Shown: one piece after another, positions 42,443 through 52,122 of the stretch
Layout: each line of letters starts with the position of its first letter
Position numbering within the stretch: the first letter of the stretch is position 1
The notes under the pieces: generated by a model
The model's input: the letters and a program-made list of their open reading frames with translations, nothing else
The model's database searches: none
Told to the model about the DNA's origin: nothing
Assembly: GCA_005223075.1 (NCBI GenBank)
Contig: NJBO01000012.1
Coordinates: 1-64,000 of the forward strand
Source: a candidate division TA06 bacterium B3_TA06
GTDB lineage: Bacteria > Hydrothermota > Tepidihabitantia > B3-TA06
Direction: 5' to 3'
Length of the DNA: 64,000 nucleotides
Made by a program: the position numbers and the translations under genes

Positions 42443-44506
42443 CTACCCCTCGACTACGATCCGGGAGAAGTCGGCTACCTTGAGGAACTCGTTGCGGACG
42501 GCTGCTAACAGGTGAAGCCGGTTGGTGCGAACCTTCTCCTCATCAACCATCACGAACACCTCGTCGAAGAAGCGATCAATCGCGGGCCGAATGGATAAGA
42601 GCAACTCCAGGGCCTTGCGATAGTCTCTGGATTCAACTGCGGACTCAAGGTTAGGCCGGATGCGGTTGGCTTTTTCCCAAAGCTCTTTCTCCTCATTTTG
42701 ATCGAACAGTGAATCATCAGGAAGTGGTGTGTTACGGGTGTTACGGGTGATGTTCGCGACACGTTTTTGCCCTACTGCCACCAGGCGGAACTCCTCGCCC
42801 TTGTCAAGTTCCCGGAACGCCGCCAGCCTCTGGTAAGCGTCGTAGGGTTCATCGCCTGCAACCGCCAGAACCGCGTCCACCCAGTCGTAAGCAAAGTCCT
42901 GATCGGTAAGAAAGAGCCGCAGGCGATTGACAAGGAAGGTGTATATCGCCTCGCGTTTGTCTTCACCCTTACCGATAAGCCGGAGGGTTCGATCCAGCGC
43001 GGCGGGGAGACTAACAGATAGTTCACGATCTATTATGATCTTCATTATCGCCCCGGCTTGCCTGCGCAGGGCAAAGGGATCGGATGAGCCCTTGGGCGGC
43101 TTGCCAACTATGAAGGTAGCGGCGATGTTGAGGAGCCGGTCGGAGATCGCCAGTATGGCGGACTCGTTGGAGGTGGGCGAGTCGGTGTACTGCTGCCCGA
43201 TTGCGTTCGAGACTTCAGGCTTTTCGCCTGACCGTTCGGTGTAGATCGCACCTGCTATACCCTGGAGTGAGGTAAACTCCTTCTCGCGCACCAGGTTGGT
43301 CAATAGGTCGGCTTTTGCAAGGTGCGCGGCGCGGATATAGGTTTCCTTATCGAAACCGTCTATGTTTGTTCCCAAGGATGTCACAAGCTCGGTAAGCCAG
43401 CGGGTCTTGTCCGAGAGTGTGCCGATCCCCTTGACCCACTCCACGCGTGATTCCTCTTCAACAAGGGACCCAAGACCCTTGTTAAGGTCTTCTTTGATGA
43501 AGAAGTCGGCGTCCTCAAGACGCGAGGCAGCCATGCGCTCGAACCAGGGCTTGGAAAGCTTTGGATCGAGTGCGGCGGAGTTGGTAACCACCAAAAAGTG
43601 CGGAAGGAGCTTTCCTTTCTTTTCAACAACGAACGCACGCTGGTGCTTTGCCAAAGCGGTCTGGAGCACCTCGCGCGGCAAATCAGTAAACCCACCCAGA
43701 CTACAGGCGAGGATTTTGGGGCACTCCACGAGATTCGTGACCTCGTCGATGAGCTCTTGATTCTCCACCAGCTCGCCTCCCAGCTTCTTCGCGGCTTTGG
43801 ATAGCTCGGCGACGATCTGCTGCTTGCGTTCGTTCTGGTCAACAAAAACGAAGCCCTCGTTCTTCAGTCTTTGTACGTATTCTTCAGGGTTGTTAATGGC
43901 AATAGGCTCAGGATGTGCGAACCGGTGACCAAAGGTCTGGTTGGACGGGGTCAGTTCGGGGAATTGGAACTTGACCACCTCATCACCAAACAGGCAACAG
44001 AGCCAGCGGATAGGGCGTGCGAAAGTAACACTCTTGTACTTCAGCCATCTCATTCTTTTAGGGAAAGGAATCTTAAAAATTAGGGAAGGAATAGTATCCG
44101 CAAGGAAATCGTAGGTCTTCTCTTCCTTGGATATTATCTTGGCAAAGACGTAACTACCCTTTTCACTTTCTTCAATAGAAAGAGCCGATTCGTCTACCCC
44201 GTGCCTCTCTGCGAATTTCTTTGCTGCTTTCGTCCAGTTCCCGTCGGCATCTTTAGCTACTTTCGCAGGAGGACCTTGAGTAAGATAGCTCTTCCGAAGA
44301 GTCATCAAAGGGATATCTTCTACGATCAAAGTCAACCGACGAGGTGTCCACATCCTTTTAACCCCCCCGTAAGGGTTCCCGGGATAGCCAATAGCATCCA
44401 ACTTTTTCTTTAGTTCCTCAGCCAGCCAACTGACCGCCGGTTCCAGGTAAGCCGCCGGGATCTCCTCGGTGCCGATCTCAAGAAGGAAGGTTCTGGTCTC
44501 AGGCAT
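42443..44506 (-). CDS. glyS: Glycyl-tRNA synthetase beta subunit
   Basis: 687 aa. Partner of the alpha subunit in the (alpha-beta)2 synthetase. It supplies tRNA recognition and the anticodon-binding domain. N-terminal '[20 protein letters not shown]', [11 protein letters not shown], '[20 protein letters not shown]', then an HD-like region and a DALR-type C-terminus. It overlaps glyQ by eight bases. Odd point: a doubled GTTACGGGT repeat (42731-42748) is read in frame as ITRNTRNT, in a variable region near res 587-592, which looks like an inserted repeat tolerated by the protein. Confidence 0.95.
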   Translation of the reverse strand: MPETRTFLLEIGTEEIPAAYLEPAVSWLAEELKKKLDAIGYPGNPYGGVKRMWTPRRLTLIVEDIPLMTLRKSYLTQGPPAKVAKDADGNWTKAAKKFAERHGVDESALSIEESEKGSYVFAKIISKEEKTYDFLADTIPSLIFKIPFPKRMRWLKYKSVTFARPIRWLCCLFGDEVVKFQFPELTPSNQTFGHRFAHPEPIAINNPEEYVQRLKNEGFVFVDQNERKQQIVAELSKAAKKLGGELVENQELIDEVTNLVECPKILACSLGGFTDLPREVLQTALAKHQRAFVVEKKGKLLPHFLVVTNSAALDPKLSKPWFERMAASRLEDADFFIKEDLNKGLGSLVEEESRVEWVKGIGTLSDKTRWLTELVTSLGTNIDGFDKETYIRAAHLAKADLLTNLVREKEFTSLQGIAGAIYTERSGEKPEVSNAIGQQYTDSPTSNESAILAISDRLLNIAATFIVGKPPKGSSDPFALRRQAGAIMKIIIDRELSVSLPAALDRTLRLIGKGEDKREAIYTFLVNRLRLFLTDQDFAYDWVDAVLAVAGDEPYDAYQRLAAFRELDKGEEFRLVAVGQKRVANITRNTRNTPLPDDSLFDQNEEKELWEKANRIRPNLESAVESRDYRKALELLLSIRPAIDRFFDEVFVMVDEEKVRTNRLHLLAAVRNEFLKVADFSRIVVEG

Positions 44507-45401
44507 CCTTCACCTCCCCTTCGGGGTCGGAGTCGGTGTCTGGCCCCTCCACGTAGAGCTTGGCGACCGCCATGGCAAGCTTGCGAACACGCAGTATGGT
44601 GGCCGCACGCTCGGTAACGCTTATCGCACCACGAGCATCTAACAAATTAAAAAAGTGCGAGCACTTTATAACCGCATCATAAGCCGGCATCAGGAGGCCT
44701 TTGGAGACCAGCCGCGAACATTCTTCTTCGTAGTGATCGAAAGCCCTCCTCAGGAATTCTGGATCCGCTTCCTTCAGAGAGTAGGCGGAGAAGTCCTTCT
44801 CATTTCGCAGGAACACGTCACCCCAGGTCATCTGCTTACCGTCCACCCCACCCCAGGTGATGTCGAATATGGATTCCACACCTTGCAGGAACATGGCGAT
44901 GCGCTCCAGGCCGTAGGTGTACTCCACCGGGATAACTGGCAAATCCAACCCGCCTACCTGCTGGAAGTAGGTGAACTGGGTTATCTCGATCCCGTCAAGC
45001 TCCACCTGCCAGCCAAGACCCCACGCACCCAGGGTCGGAGACTCCCAGTCATCTTCGGTAAATCGCAGGTCGTGCCGCTCAAGGGGTATACCAAGAGCAC
45101 GAAGACTGCCCAGATAGAGTTCCTGTGAATCCTCGGGGGCGGGCTTGAGGATCACCTGCATCTGCCAGTGCTGGTATACGCGCAAGGGGTTCTCTGCGTA
45201 TCGTGCGTCTCGCGGGCGCTTTGACGGCTCCACGTACACGCATCGCCAGGGCCGCTCGTCGAGAACTCGAAGGAAGGATGCAGGATTAAACGTCCCCGCT
45301 CCAACCTCTGAGGAGTAGGGCTGCATCAAGACACAACCCTTATCTATCCAGTAATCCTGCAGCCGAAGGATAATCTCCTGAAAGCTGAGGGGTTTACTCA
45401 T
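44499..45401 (-). CDS. glyQ: Glycyl-tRNA synthetase alpha subunit
   Basis: 300 aa from the ATG at 45401 (GGGAGAG upstream; a TTG four codons earlier is possible). Class II synthetase catalytic subunit charging tRNA-Gly. Motifs: '[20 protein letters not shown]', '[20 protein letters not shown]', '[20 protein letters not shown]', and '[20 protein letters not shown]'. Full family length. It lies between the HD gene and glyS in one leftward operon. Confidence 0.95.
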   Translation of the reverse strand: MSKPLSFQEIILRLQDYWIDKGCVLMQPYSSEVGAGTFNPASFLRVLDERPWRCVYVEPSKRPRDARYAENPLRVYQHWQMQVILKPAPEDSQELYLGSLRALGIPLERHDLRFTEDDWESPTLGAWGLGWQVELDGIEITQFTYFQQVGGLDLPVIPVEYTYGLERIAMFLQGVESIFDITWGGVDGKQMTWGDVFLRNEKDFSAYSLKEADPEFLRRAFDHYEEECSRLVSKGLLMPAYDAVIKCSHFFNLLDARGAISVTERAATILRVRKLAMAVAKLYVEGPDTDSDPEGEVKDA

Positions 45402-45433
45402 CAACTCTCCCAAAAACCTAGAAGAAAAGAGCG

Positions 45434-45985
45434 CTAAAGACCAAGCTCATCCCGGATACCACGCATCGCCTCAAGAGAGATCGATACGAACTCGGAAAGC
45501 TGTATGCCTAACTCGGAGCAGGTCCTTATCTGATCGCGGTCAGCACCCGCGGCGAAGCGCTTGTCCTTGAAGCGTTTTAGCACGCTTTTGGCCTGAATCC
45601 CGGCAAGCTTTTCCGGATGCATAAGTGCCGCGGCTACGATCAGACCGGTCAAAGGATCAACTGCATAGAGCGCCTTGTCGAAGTTAGTGACCCTGGGGAC
45701 GTCACCCAGGTGGGCGCGAATCGCCTGCACCGCATCCGGGGGCAGACCTTTCTCATCCGCTACCCTCGCCCCCATCTCGCCGTGCAGCATCATGTCCCCT
45801 GCTTTCTCTGCATCCTCGTAGGATACATCGTGCAGGAGCCCGGTAAGTCCCCAGACCTCGGGGTCTGCGCCAAGCTTCGAGGCAAGAGCCTTTAAACAAA
45901 CCTCGGTGGCAAGCATGTGCTTGCGCAGATTGACGTTGGATACCTTCTCTTCAAGCAACTTCAATGCTTGTTCACGTGTAATCAT
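45434..45985 (-). CDS. HD-domain phosphohydrolase
   Basis: 183 aa. HD superfamily metal-binding signature: the first His in [25 protein letters not shown] (HD pair), [14 protein letters not shown], then a later Asp in [17 protein letters not shown]. Small HD proteins of this type hydrolyse phosphate esters or nucleotides; the substrate is not known. First gene of the HD-glyQ-glyS operon. The promoter is 6 bp upstream of the ATG, so it is probably leaderless. Its promoter and first ~24 codons are copied at 52369-52474 next to tRNA-Thr. Confidence 0.82.
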   Translation of the reverse strand: MITREQALKLLEEKVSNVNLRKHMLATEVCLKALASKLGADPEVWGLTGLLHDVSYEDAEKAGDMMLHGEMGARVADEKGLPPDAVQAIRAHLGDVPRVTNFDKALYAVDPLTGLIVAAALMHPEKLAGIQAKSVLKRFKDKRFAAGADRDQIRTCSELGIQLSEFVSISLEAMRGIRDELGL

Positions 45986-45991
45986 AGCATA

Positions 45992-46019
45992 AGGATAGGG
46001 AAAATGGGAGCCAAGTCAA
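45992..46019 (-). promoter_or_regulatory. Promoter of HD-glyQ-glyS operon, leaderless type
   Basis: Minus strand: TTGACT (46019-46014), 16-bp spacer, TATCCT (45997-45992). ATG 6 bp downstream. Confidence 0.7.
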
Positions 46020-46057
46020 CGCCTGAGATCGAACCAGCGACTGCGTCTGACTGAGGC

Positions 46058-49000
46058 TTATATCTTTCTTTGTGTCCTGCGTTCGGCAAACCAGGAATAG
46101 AGCACCGGAACGAGGATAAGGTTGGCCGCGGTGGCGGTTAACAGTCCGCCTACCGTGGGTGCGGCCATGGGCTTGACCACCTCTGAGCCTGTACCCTGGG
46201 AGAAGAGGATAACAACCATAGCCAGCATGGTGGTGGCCACGGTCATGAGTGCAGGGCGAACACGCAGGGAAGCGGCATCGAGCACCCCATCCCGGACAGC
46301 TTTAGGATCACGGAAGAGCTTATCCTTCAATCGGTTGCGCAACACCGACATCATCAGCACCCCGGAGTCGGTGGCAACGCCAAAGAGTGCGATGTAGCCC
46401 ACCCAGACCGCAACCGAGAAGTTGTAGCCCAGGATTATCTGCAGGAGCAGCCCTCCGGCGATGGAAAGAGGAAGACCCAGAGCGATTATCCCCAGATCCC
46501 TGAACGACTTGAAGCCCTGATAGAGGATGAGAAGGATAATCAAAAGCGAGATGGGTACGATGATAGAGAGACGTTTACGGGCGCTCACCTGGTGGGTGAA
46601 GCTTCCACCCCAGGAGATGGAGTAGCCGGGGGGCAATTCGACTCTTGAAGCGACGGTTCGGGAGGCCTCACGCACGAAGCTCATCACGTCGCGGCCACGC
46701 ACGTTGGCAAGTACGTAGCTGCGCGGGATGCCGTTGGTGGAGTTGATCATCGCCGGCCCCATGGTGCGCTTGATGGCAGCGATCTGGCCCAGGGGAACCA
46801 CGGCTCCTTGCTTGGTGGGTACAAGCACTCGTTCCAGGTCCCGGACCTCGGTGCGCATCGCCCTGGGGTAACGAAGCTGAAGACCGTAGCGCTCCCTGCC
46901 TGCGAAGATGGTGGTAACCTCCATCCCTCCCACCGCAGTCATTAGCACATTCTGCACGTCACCCACCGACAGCCCGTACCGCGCCGCCTGTCGGCGGTTT
47001 ATCTCTATCTCGACATAAGGCTTGCCGACCGGCCGCTCGGTGAAGAGGTCAGCCGCGCCGGGTACTTCACGCAGCACCCTCTCTACCTCCAGACCGATGC
47101 GCTCCAGTTCGCGGATGTCCGGCCCCATGATCTTGGCACCCACCTGTGTCCTTATGCCTGTGGCGAGCATATCAATGCGGTTGATGATCGGCTGGGTCCA
47201 GATGTTGGATACGCCGGGGATCTGCAATGCGGCGTCCATCTCTCCGATTAGCTTCTCCTTGGTCATGCCTCTGCGCCACTTACGGCGCGGCTTGAGGTTG
47301 ATTACCGTCTCGATCATGGATACAGGTGCGGGATCGGTGGCGGTCTCGGCGCGGCCCAGTTTGCCGACCACGCTGGAAACCTCGGGGAAGGTGGAGAGCA
47401 CTGAATCCTGGGTACGCATCACCTGCATCACCTGAGGAAGAGAAGCGGACGGCAGGGTGACGGGCATAAAGAGTATGGAGCCCTCGTCCAGCGGCGGCAT
47501 GAACTCCCCTCCGATGAAGGGCACGGTTGCAAGGCCTCCCACGGTAATGACAGCAGCGGTGATTACTACGACAAGCTTATGCTTGAGTGCCCAGTTAAGA
47601 ATCGGCCGGTAGCCTCGCACGATCGCATGGGAGACCGGATTCTCCTCTACTTTGCGGAGACGACCGCGCAAAATGAATGAGGTGAGGACGGGTATGAGAA
47701 ACAGAGATATCAGAGCGGCGGCACCGATGGCCAGGGTTTTGGTCCATGCAAGGGGCCCGAACAGCTTGCCCTCCTGACCGGTTAACGCGAACACCGGGGC
47801 GAAGGAGATGAGGGTGGTGAGGATTGCCACCAGGATCGGCGGGGCTACTTCTCGCGCCGCCTGGGCGGTAACTTTGAGCGGCGGTTCTCCGGGTGCTTCA
47901 GCCCTTCGACGAAAGATATTCTCGGTCATTATGATGCCGTAGTCCACCATAACCCCGACGGCGATCGCCACTCCGCCCAGCGACATCACGTTGGAGGTGA
48001 TACCTATAATCTTCATAAATACGAAACTTGTGGCCACGCCGACAGGAAGTACAAGGGAGACGGCGAAGGTGGAGGCGAAGTGGAGAAGAAACAAAGTGAC
48101 GACCAGGATCACAATGATGATCTCGATTATGAGGGTAGTGCGCAGGGTCCCGATGGTGCGGTTTATGAGTCCGGAGCGATCGTAGAACGGAACGATCTTG
48201 ACACCCTGGGGAAGTCCGGGTTCGATCTCGGCTATCTTGGTCTTGACCTTCTTTATAACCTCAAGGGGATTGGAGCCATACCGGACGATAACCACCCCGC
48301 CAACCGCCTCCTGCCCGTTTTTATCCAAAGCACCGCGGCGGAACGCGGGACCTAACTGGACGGTGGCCACATTCCGGACATAGATGGGGATGCCGTCGCG
48401 GGCGGTTATCACGATGTTTTCGATATCCTCAACGTCTTTGATGAAACCGATGCCCCGGACAACGAACTCCATCCCCCCTTGCTGGATCACCTTAGCTCCT
48501 ACGTCCACGTTGGAGCGCTCGATAGCCCTGGATAGCTCATGGATACTGATGCCGTGGTCGGCCAACCGGTTGGGGTCAACGTCCACCTGGTACTGACGCA
48601 CGAACCCGCCTACCGCAGCGACTTCAGCGACACCCTGAACCGACTGCAGCTGATAGCCGATGTAGAAATCCTGGATGGCACGCAGCTCGTCTAAAGAGTA
48701 ACCCTCGCCCTCCACCGTGTACCAGAACACCTGCCCCAGACCGGTGGCGTCCGGGCCGAGTACTGGCACAGCGTCAGGTGGGAGTTCTCCCTTAAGCTGG
48801 GCTAATCGTTCCAGAACCCTCGTGCGCGCCCAGTAGAAGTCCACGTTGTCGGCAAAGATCACATAGATCATCGAGAACCCGAACCCGGACTGACCGCGCA
48901 CCTCCTTCACTCCGGGAAGACCCTGAAGCTGAACCGAGAGTGGGTAGGTTACCTGATCCTCAACGTCCTTGGGGCTTCGACCCATCCATTCGGTGAACAC

Positions 49001-49132
49001 GATCTGCTGGTTCTCACCAACGTCAGGTATGGCGTCCACCGGCGTCTCGGTCAGCGCCCAGATGCCTGCACCCAGAAGAAGCAGGAAGAACGCCAGGATC
49101 AAAAGTCGGTTTTTTAAGAGCCAGGAAAACAT
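46058..49132 (-). CDS. cusA: Heavy-metal efflux RND transporter, CusA/CzcA family
   Basis: 1,024 aa. Proton-driven inner-membrane pump exporting metal ions through an adaptor and outer-membrane channel. N-terminal helix 'LLILAFFLLLLGAGIWALTE', then ETPVDAIPDVGENQ, porter domains, 12 predicted membrane helices in two sets (res ~335-530 and ~850-1010), the TM4 acidic motif VAVGVMVDYGIIMTENI, and 'GGEFMPPLDEGSILFMPVTL'. The CzcA-type DFG is DYG here, closer to monovalent (Cu/Ag) transporters, but metal choice cannot be settled by eye. Last gene of a four-gene operon. Confidence 0.9.
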   Translation of the reverse strand: MFSWLLKNRLLILAFFLLLLGAGIWALTETPVDAIPDVGENQQIVFTEWMGRSPKDVEDQVTYPLSVQLQGLPGVKEVRGQSGFGFSMIYVIFADNVDFYWARTRVLERLAQLKGELPPDAVPVLGPDATGLGQVFWYTVEGEGYSLDELRAIQDFYIGYQLQSVQGVAEVAAVGGFVRQYQVDVDPNRLADHGISIHELSRAIERSNVDVGAKVIQQGGMEFVVRGIGFIKDVEDIENIVITARDGIPIYVRNVATVQLGPAFRRGALDKNGQEAVGGVVIVRYGSNPLEVIKKVKTKIAEIEPGLPQGVKIVPFYDRSGLINRTIGTLRTTLIIEIIIVILVVTLFLLHFASTFAVSLVLPVGVATSFVFMKIIGITSNVMSLGGVAIAVGVMVDYGIIMTENIFRRRAEAPGEPPLKVTAQAAREVAPPILVAILTTLISFAPVFALTGQEGKLFGPLAWTKTLAIGAAALISLFLIPVLTSFILRGRLRKVEENPVSHAIVRGYRPILNWALKHKLVVVITAAVITVGGLATVPFIGGEFMPPLDEGSILFMPVTLPSASLPQVMQVMRTQDSVLSTFPEVSSVVGKLGRAETATDPAPVSMIETVINLKPRRKWRRGMTKEKLIGEMDAALQIPGVSNIWTQPIINRIDMLATGIRTQVGAKIMGPDIRELERIGLEVERVLREVPGAADLFTERPVGKPYVEIEINRRQAARYGLSVGDVQNVLMTAVGGMEVTTIFAGRERYGLQLRYPRAMRTEVRDLERVLVPTKQGAVVPLGQIAAIKRTMGPAMINSTNGIPRSYVLANVRGRDVMSFVREASRTVASRVELPPGYSISWGGSFTHQVSARKRLSIIVPISLLIILLILYQGFKSFRDLGIIALGLPLSIAGGLLLQIILGYNFSVAVWVGYIALFGVATDSGVLMMSVLRNRLKDKLFRDPKAVRDGVLDAASLRVRPALMTVATTMLAMVVILFSQGTGSEVVKPMAAPTVGGLLTATAANLILVPVLYSWFAERRTQRKI

Positions 49133-49155
49133 TAAATTCTCATTTTCTCAAATCC

Positions 49156-49183
49156 GTAGGGGCACGGCATGCCGTGCCCCTAC
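49156..49183. repeat. Perfect 28-bp GTAGGGGC palindrome
   Basis: GTAGGGGCACGGCA then TGCCGTGCCCCTAC, fully self-complementary, in the spacer between cusA and the YHS gene. Simplest member of the GTAGGGGC family. In the mRNA it would form a 14-bp stem. Confidence 0.85.
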
Positions 49184-49187
49184 ATTC

Positions 49188-49505
49188 TTACATCCTGTGA
49201 TGCTCGCCCTCTCCGTGCATCTCCTCTTCCATCTCTTCGTGGTGCTCTTCCATGTACTCGCCAGGATCAGCCACGAACTTGGTTTTGCAATCTGCGGAAC
49301 AGAAGTAGTAGGTTTTGCCTTCGTATTCGTAAGTGGGGGTCTCGTCGGTGACAGTTACCTCCATGCCGCAGGTGGGATCTGTTGCCTTCTTGGTAACCTC
49401 ATCGGTCTTCGCCTTGCTGCCACAGCCGGCAAGGAAGCCTACCAGAACAACGGCTCCGAAAAGCAACGCCGCTCCTAAAAGAGTGGGTAGGGTTTTCTTT
49501 AGCAT
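49188..49505 (-). CDS. YHS-domain lipoprotein, probable metal-binding
   Basis: 105 aa. Lipobox in VLVGFLAGC gives a lipidated Cys. The YHS domain follows: DPTCGMEV, YEYEGKTYYFCSADCKTKF, and ADPGEYM, with Cys residues that bind Cu, Ag or similar metals. The tail is His/Glu/Met-rich (EEHHEEMEEEMHGEGEHHRM), another metal-binding feature. Placed between the adaptor and pump genes, it probably acts as a periplasmic metal sponge or chaperone handing ions to the pump. A Shine-Dalgarno AAGGAGG precedes the ATG. Confidence 0.85.
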   Translation of the reverse strand: MLKKTLPTLLGAALLFGAVVLVGFLAGCGSKAKTDEVTKKATDPTCGMEVTVTDETPTYEYEGKTYYFCSADCKTKFVADPGEYMEEHHEEMEEEMHGEGEHHRM

Positions 49506-49519
49506 CTTTTCCTCCTTAC

Positions 49520-50818
49520 TTAGTGTTGATGCAAGTGAGCGGGAGGCGCTTCGCCTCCTCCCGCGTCCACCTCGGAGGCGCCGCCGTAAAGCGCGGAGGA
49601 GCCTCCGGTTATCCTTGTTTCCGAATCTATGAGAAATCCTCCCCGGGCGACCACCTTCTCACCCTCAGCCAGTCCGGAGATCACCGGGTAGTAACCGTCC
49701 GCCGAAGGTCCAACCTCGACCTTTCGGGCGATGAACATCCCGTCACCGGCATCAACGTAGACGATCAACTCCTCCCCGGTATCGATCACCGCGTCACGTG
49801 GCACAGCCAGTACCTTGCCCACCGGCTGGTGGATGTCCACGTCAACGTACATTCCGGGCTTGACGTAAGAACTGGTTGATTTGGGTTGAATCCTCACCTT
49901 GACCGACCGGGTGGCCTCATCGAGCACCGGTGCGATGAACGTAACCTTGCCTTCGTATTTTTGCGACGGGTCGCCGGGCAAGGAGAACACCGCGTGCTGG
50001 CCGAGCTTGACCGATGAGATATCCTGTTCATACACCGCTGTCTGGATCCACACCCGATGAGGGTTGCCGATCTCGAACAAAGGCTGACCGGTCTTCACGT
50101 ACTCGCCCTGGACCACGTGCTGGCGGGTGACAGTGCCCGATTGCGGGGCAACGATGGCCATGACACTGCCGGTGCGTTCAAGCTCGGCGATCTGGGCGTC
50201 GGTGATTCCCCATAACCTCAACCTGTCTTTTGCGGCATCAAGAAGGGCCTTTGCGTTGGCAATGACCTGATCCGATGCCCCCTCGGCCAAAGATTCGTAA
50301 GAAGCTTTGGCCGATATGTATTCCTGCTGGGCCGCGGCCAGCTCCGGGCTGTAGATCTCAGCCAGCGCTGAACCGGCATTCACCACCGCACCCTGAAAGT
50401 TCACGTAAAGCCGCTCGATGCGGCCGCCGAATCTCGCAGAAACCGTGGCCAGGGCGCGCTCGTCGAACACCACCGTGCCCGTGGTCTTTATGGAATGATT
50501 CAGTTCAAGCTTCTCCACCGTTGCCGTGCCTACCCCGGCAAGGTTCATCTGGTTTGCTGACAGCTGGATCATGCGTGGGGCGTCCACGTCATGGGAGTGC
50601 TCCGTTCCACCTGATTTTACCGGTATCAGATCCATGCCGCAGATGGGGCAGTCGCCCGGCTCCTCGGACCTGACCTGGGGATGCATCCCGCACGTCCAGC
50701 CCGCATCCGCGTCAGAGCCCTCCTCAGCAACACTGTCAGATTTGCAGCTTATTACAGAAATGGACAGTGCTGCTATCAAAACTACCCCGATAAAAATGAT
50801 TTTCGGAATTTTCTTCAT
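49520..50818 (-). CDS. cusB: RND efflux periplasmic adaptor, CusB family
   Basis: 432 aa. Signal or lipoprotein N-terminus (IFIGVVLIAALSISVISC). An N-terminal heavy-metal-binding domain follows: WTCGMHPQVRSEEPGDCPIC then GMDLIPV. Next are the membrane-fusion parts: barrel-sandwich 'IKTTGTVVFDERALATVSAR', helical hairpin (~res 165-205), 'IVAPQSGTVTRQHVVQGEYV', beta-barrel and membrane-proximal domain 'VLAVPRDAVIDTGEELIVYV'. The C-terminus is His-rich (PAHLHQH). It overlaps the channel gene start by four bases. Confidence 0.9.
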   Translation of the reverse strand: MKKIPKIIFIGVVLIAALSISVISCKSDSVAEEGSDADAGWTCGMHPQVRSEEPGDCPICGMDLIPVKSGGTEHSHDVDAPRMIQLSANQMNLAGVGTATVEKLELNHSIKTTGTVVFDERALATVSARFGGRIERLYVNFQGAVVNAGSALAEIYSPELAAAQQEYISAKASYESLAEGASDQVIANAKALLDAAKDRLRLWGITDAQIAELERTGSVMAIVAPQSGTVTRQHVVQGEYVKTGQPLFEIGNPHRVWIQTAVYEQDISSVKLGQHAVFSLPGDPSQKYEGKVTFIAPVLDEATRSVKVRIQPKSTSSYVKPGMYVDVDIHQPVGKVLAVPRDAVIDTGEELIVYVDAGDGMFIARKVEVGPSADGYYPVISGLAEGEKVVARGGFLIDSETRITGGSSALYGGASEVDAGGGEAPPAHLHQH

Positions 50819-52059
50819 CTTGTCTCCCTTTTAATTTCATATCCTCCCAGAAGTGCTCGCAGATCAGCGAGTGAGGTCTGATACTCGAATCGGGACGCTT
50901 CCAAGGACATCCTTGCCGACCGCCAGCTCCGCTCCACTTCAAGAAGGGTGTTGAACTCCACCGCCCCGGTCTCGTAAGCCAGCCGGGAGCTGGCCAACGC
51001 CTGCTCGGCCAAAGGCAGCACCTCGTGCTGGATGCGCTCGATCTCCGCCCGGGAAGCGGTCAGCTTTGCCGTAAGTTTTGCATACATGGTTTCCACCTGA
51101 TTACTGGTCGCCTGATTCTGATAGATTGCTACTTTGCGTTCAGCCGAGGCTTCGGTGATTCGATTGCTTCCTTTAGGCCAAACCCAAATAGGAAGGGTTA
51201 TGCCGACCATTACGTCGCCGGATCCCATCCCACCGTCCGCCTCACGCCAACGATACGCAGCCATGAAGTCAGGCGCGAGCGCAAGCCACGATCCGGTAAG
51301 CTGACGTCTACTGGCTCGCAGTTTCGCCTCGCTTGCCTCGATCATTGGAGCGGATTCGGTGGGAGGGAGATCGGCGGAGGTAAACTCTACGGGAATCTCA
51401 TCAGGCAGTTTAGGCAGATCATCTGATTCTCTGCCTAAAAGCAAAGCAAGCTCCACTCCGGAGGCGTCGAGTTTTTCTTCAAGACCTATAAGCTTCACCT
51501 CGACCTCTGAACGCGCCAGCTGCGCCCTTAACACCTCGGCCTGGGGTGTGGCACCGGTGGCGTACCGCGACCGGGCACTGGCAAGAAGCTGACCAAGAAG
51601 TACCAGGCTCTCGTTGAGAATATCCCGATCCCTGGACAACCGGTAGACGGTCCAGTAGGCGCGCTCAACATCGGCAAGGGTGCGAGAGACAGTGGCGTCG
51701 GATTGTGCCTCGACCATATCCTGCTTGGCTGCCATAGCCGTTCCCCTCGCAAGTGTCTTGCCCGGGAACGCAATCATCTGCGACACCGCGTACTGCCTCA
51801 TTCCTGCGTCAGCCGGATCCAGAGAACCCGGAGGGATATTCATCCACATCACCTCGAAGGAGGGATCGGGCCACAGGAAACTGGGTAAGACCCTGGCGGA
51901 AGCGGCATCAACCTGGGCATCGGCGGCCAGGATGGTGGGATTGTTACGCATCGCTTCCTCAAGTGCCTCCTCCAAAATCAGCACCTCGGAGGCATACCCT
52001 ACTATAATAGTAAAGATTAAGGCCAAGACTATCCCCTTACTGAAGTGCTTCACCCTCAT
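50815..52059 (-). CDS. cusC: Outer-membrane efflux channel, TolC/CusC family
   Basis: 414 aa. Signal peptide in 'GIVLALIFTIIVGYASE'. Two structurally repeated outer-membrane-efflux domains: 'LEEALEEAMRNNPTILAADA', 'ASARVLPSFLWPDPSFEVMW', and a second half with 'AKLTASRAEIERIQHEVLPL' and 'AYETGAVEFNTLLEVERSWR'. It forms the trimeric exit duct of the tripartite pump. First gene of the operon, from a strong promoter 64 bp upstream. Confidence 0.88.
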   Translation of the reverse strand: MRVKHFSKGIVLALIFTIIVGYASEVLILEEALEEAMRNNPTILAADAQVDAASARVLPSFLWPDPSFEVMWMNIPPGSLDPADAGMRQYAVSQMIAFPGKTLARGTAMAAKQDMVEAQSDATVSRTLADVERAYWTVYRLSRDRDILNESLVLLGQLLASARSRYATGATPQAEVLRAQLARSEVEVKLIGLEEKLDASGVELALLLGRESDDLPKLPDEIPVEFTSADLPPTESAPMIEASEAKLRASRRQLTGSWLALAPDFMAAYRWREADGGMGSGDVMVGITLPIWVWPKGSNRITEASAERKVAIYQNQATSNQVETMYAKLTAKLTASRAEIERIQHEVLPLAEQALASSRLAYETGAVEFNTLLEVERSWRSARMSLEASRFEYQTSLADLRALLGGYEIKRETR

Positions 52060-52122
52060 CTCTCATCCTTTAACTTGACACCAAGGTATTCCCATACAAA
52101 TGGTAGGAATAAACGCCGGTTG

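Noticed and set aside
49156-49183. Operator for the metal pump
   Set aside because: The palindrome belongs to the GTAGGGGC family found at unrelated loci, so an operon-specific operator is unlikely.
52060-52122. Metal-sensing riboswitch in the cus-type leader
   Set aside because: Leader is only about 57 nt with one imperfect inverted repeat; no recognisable riboswitch core.
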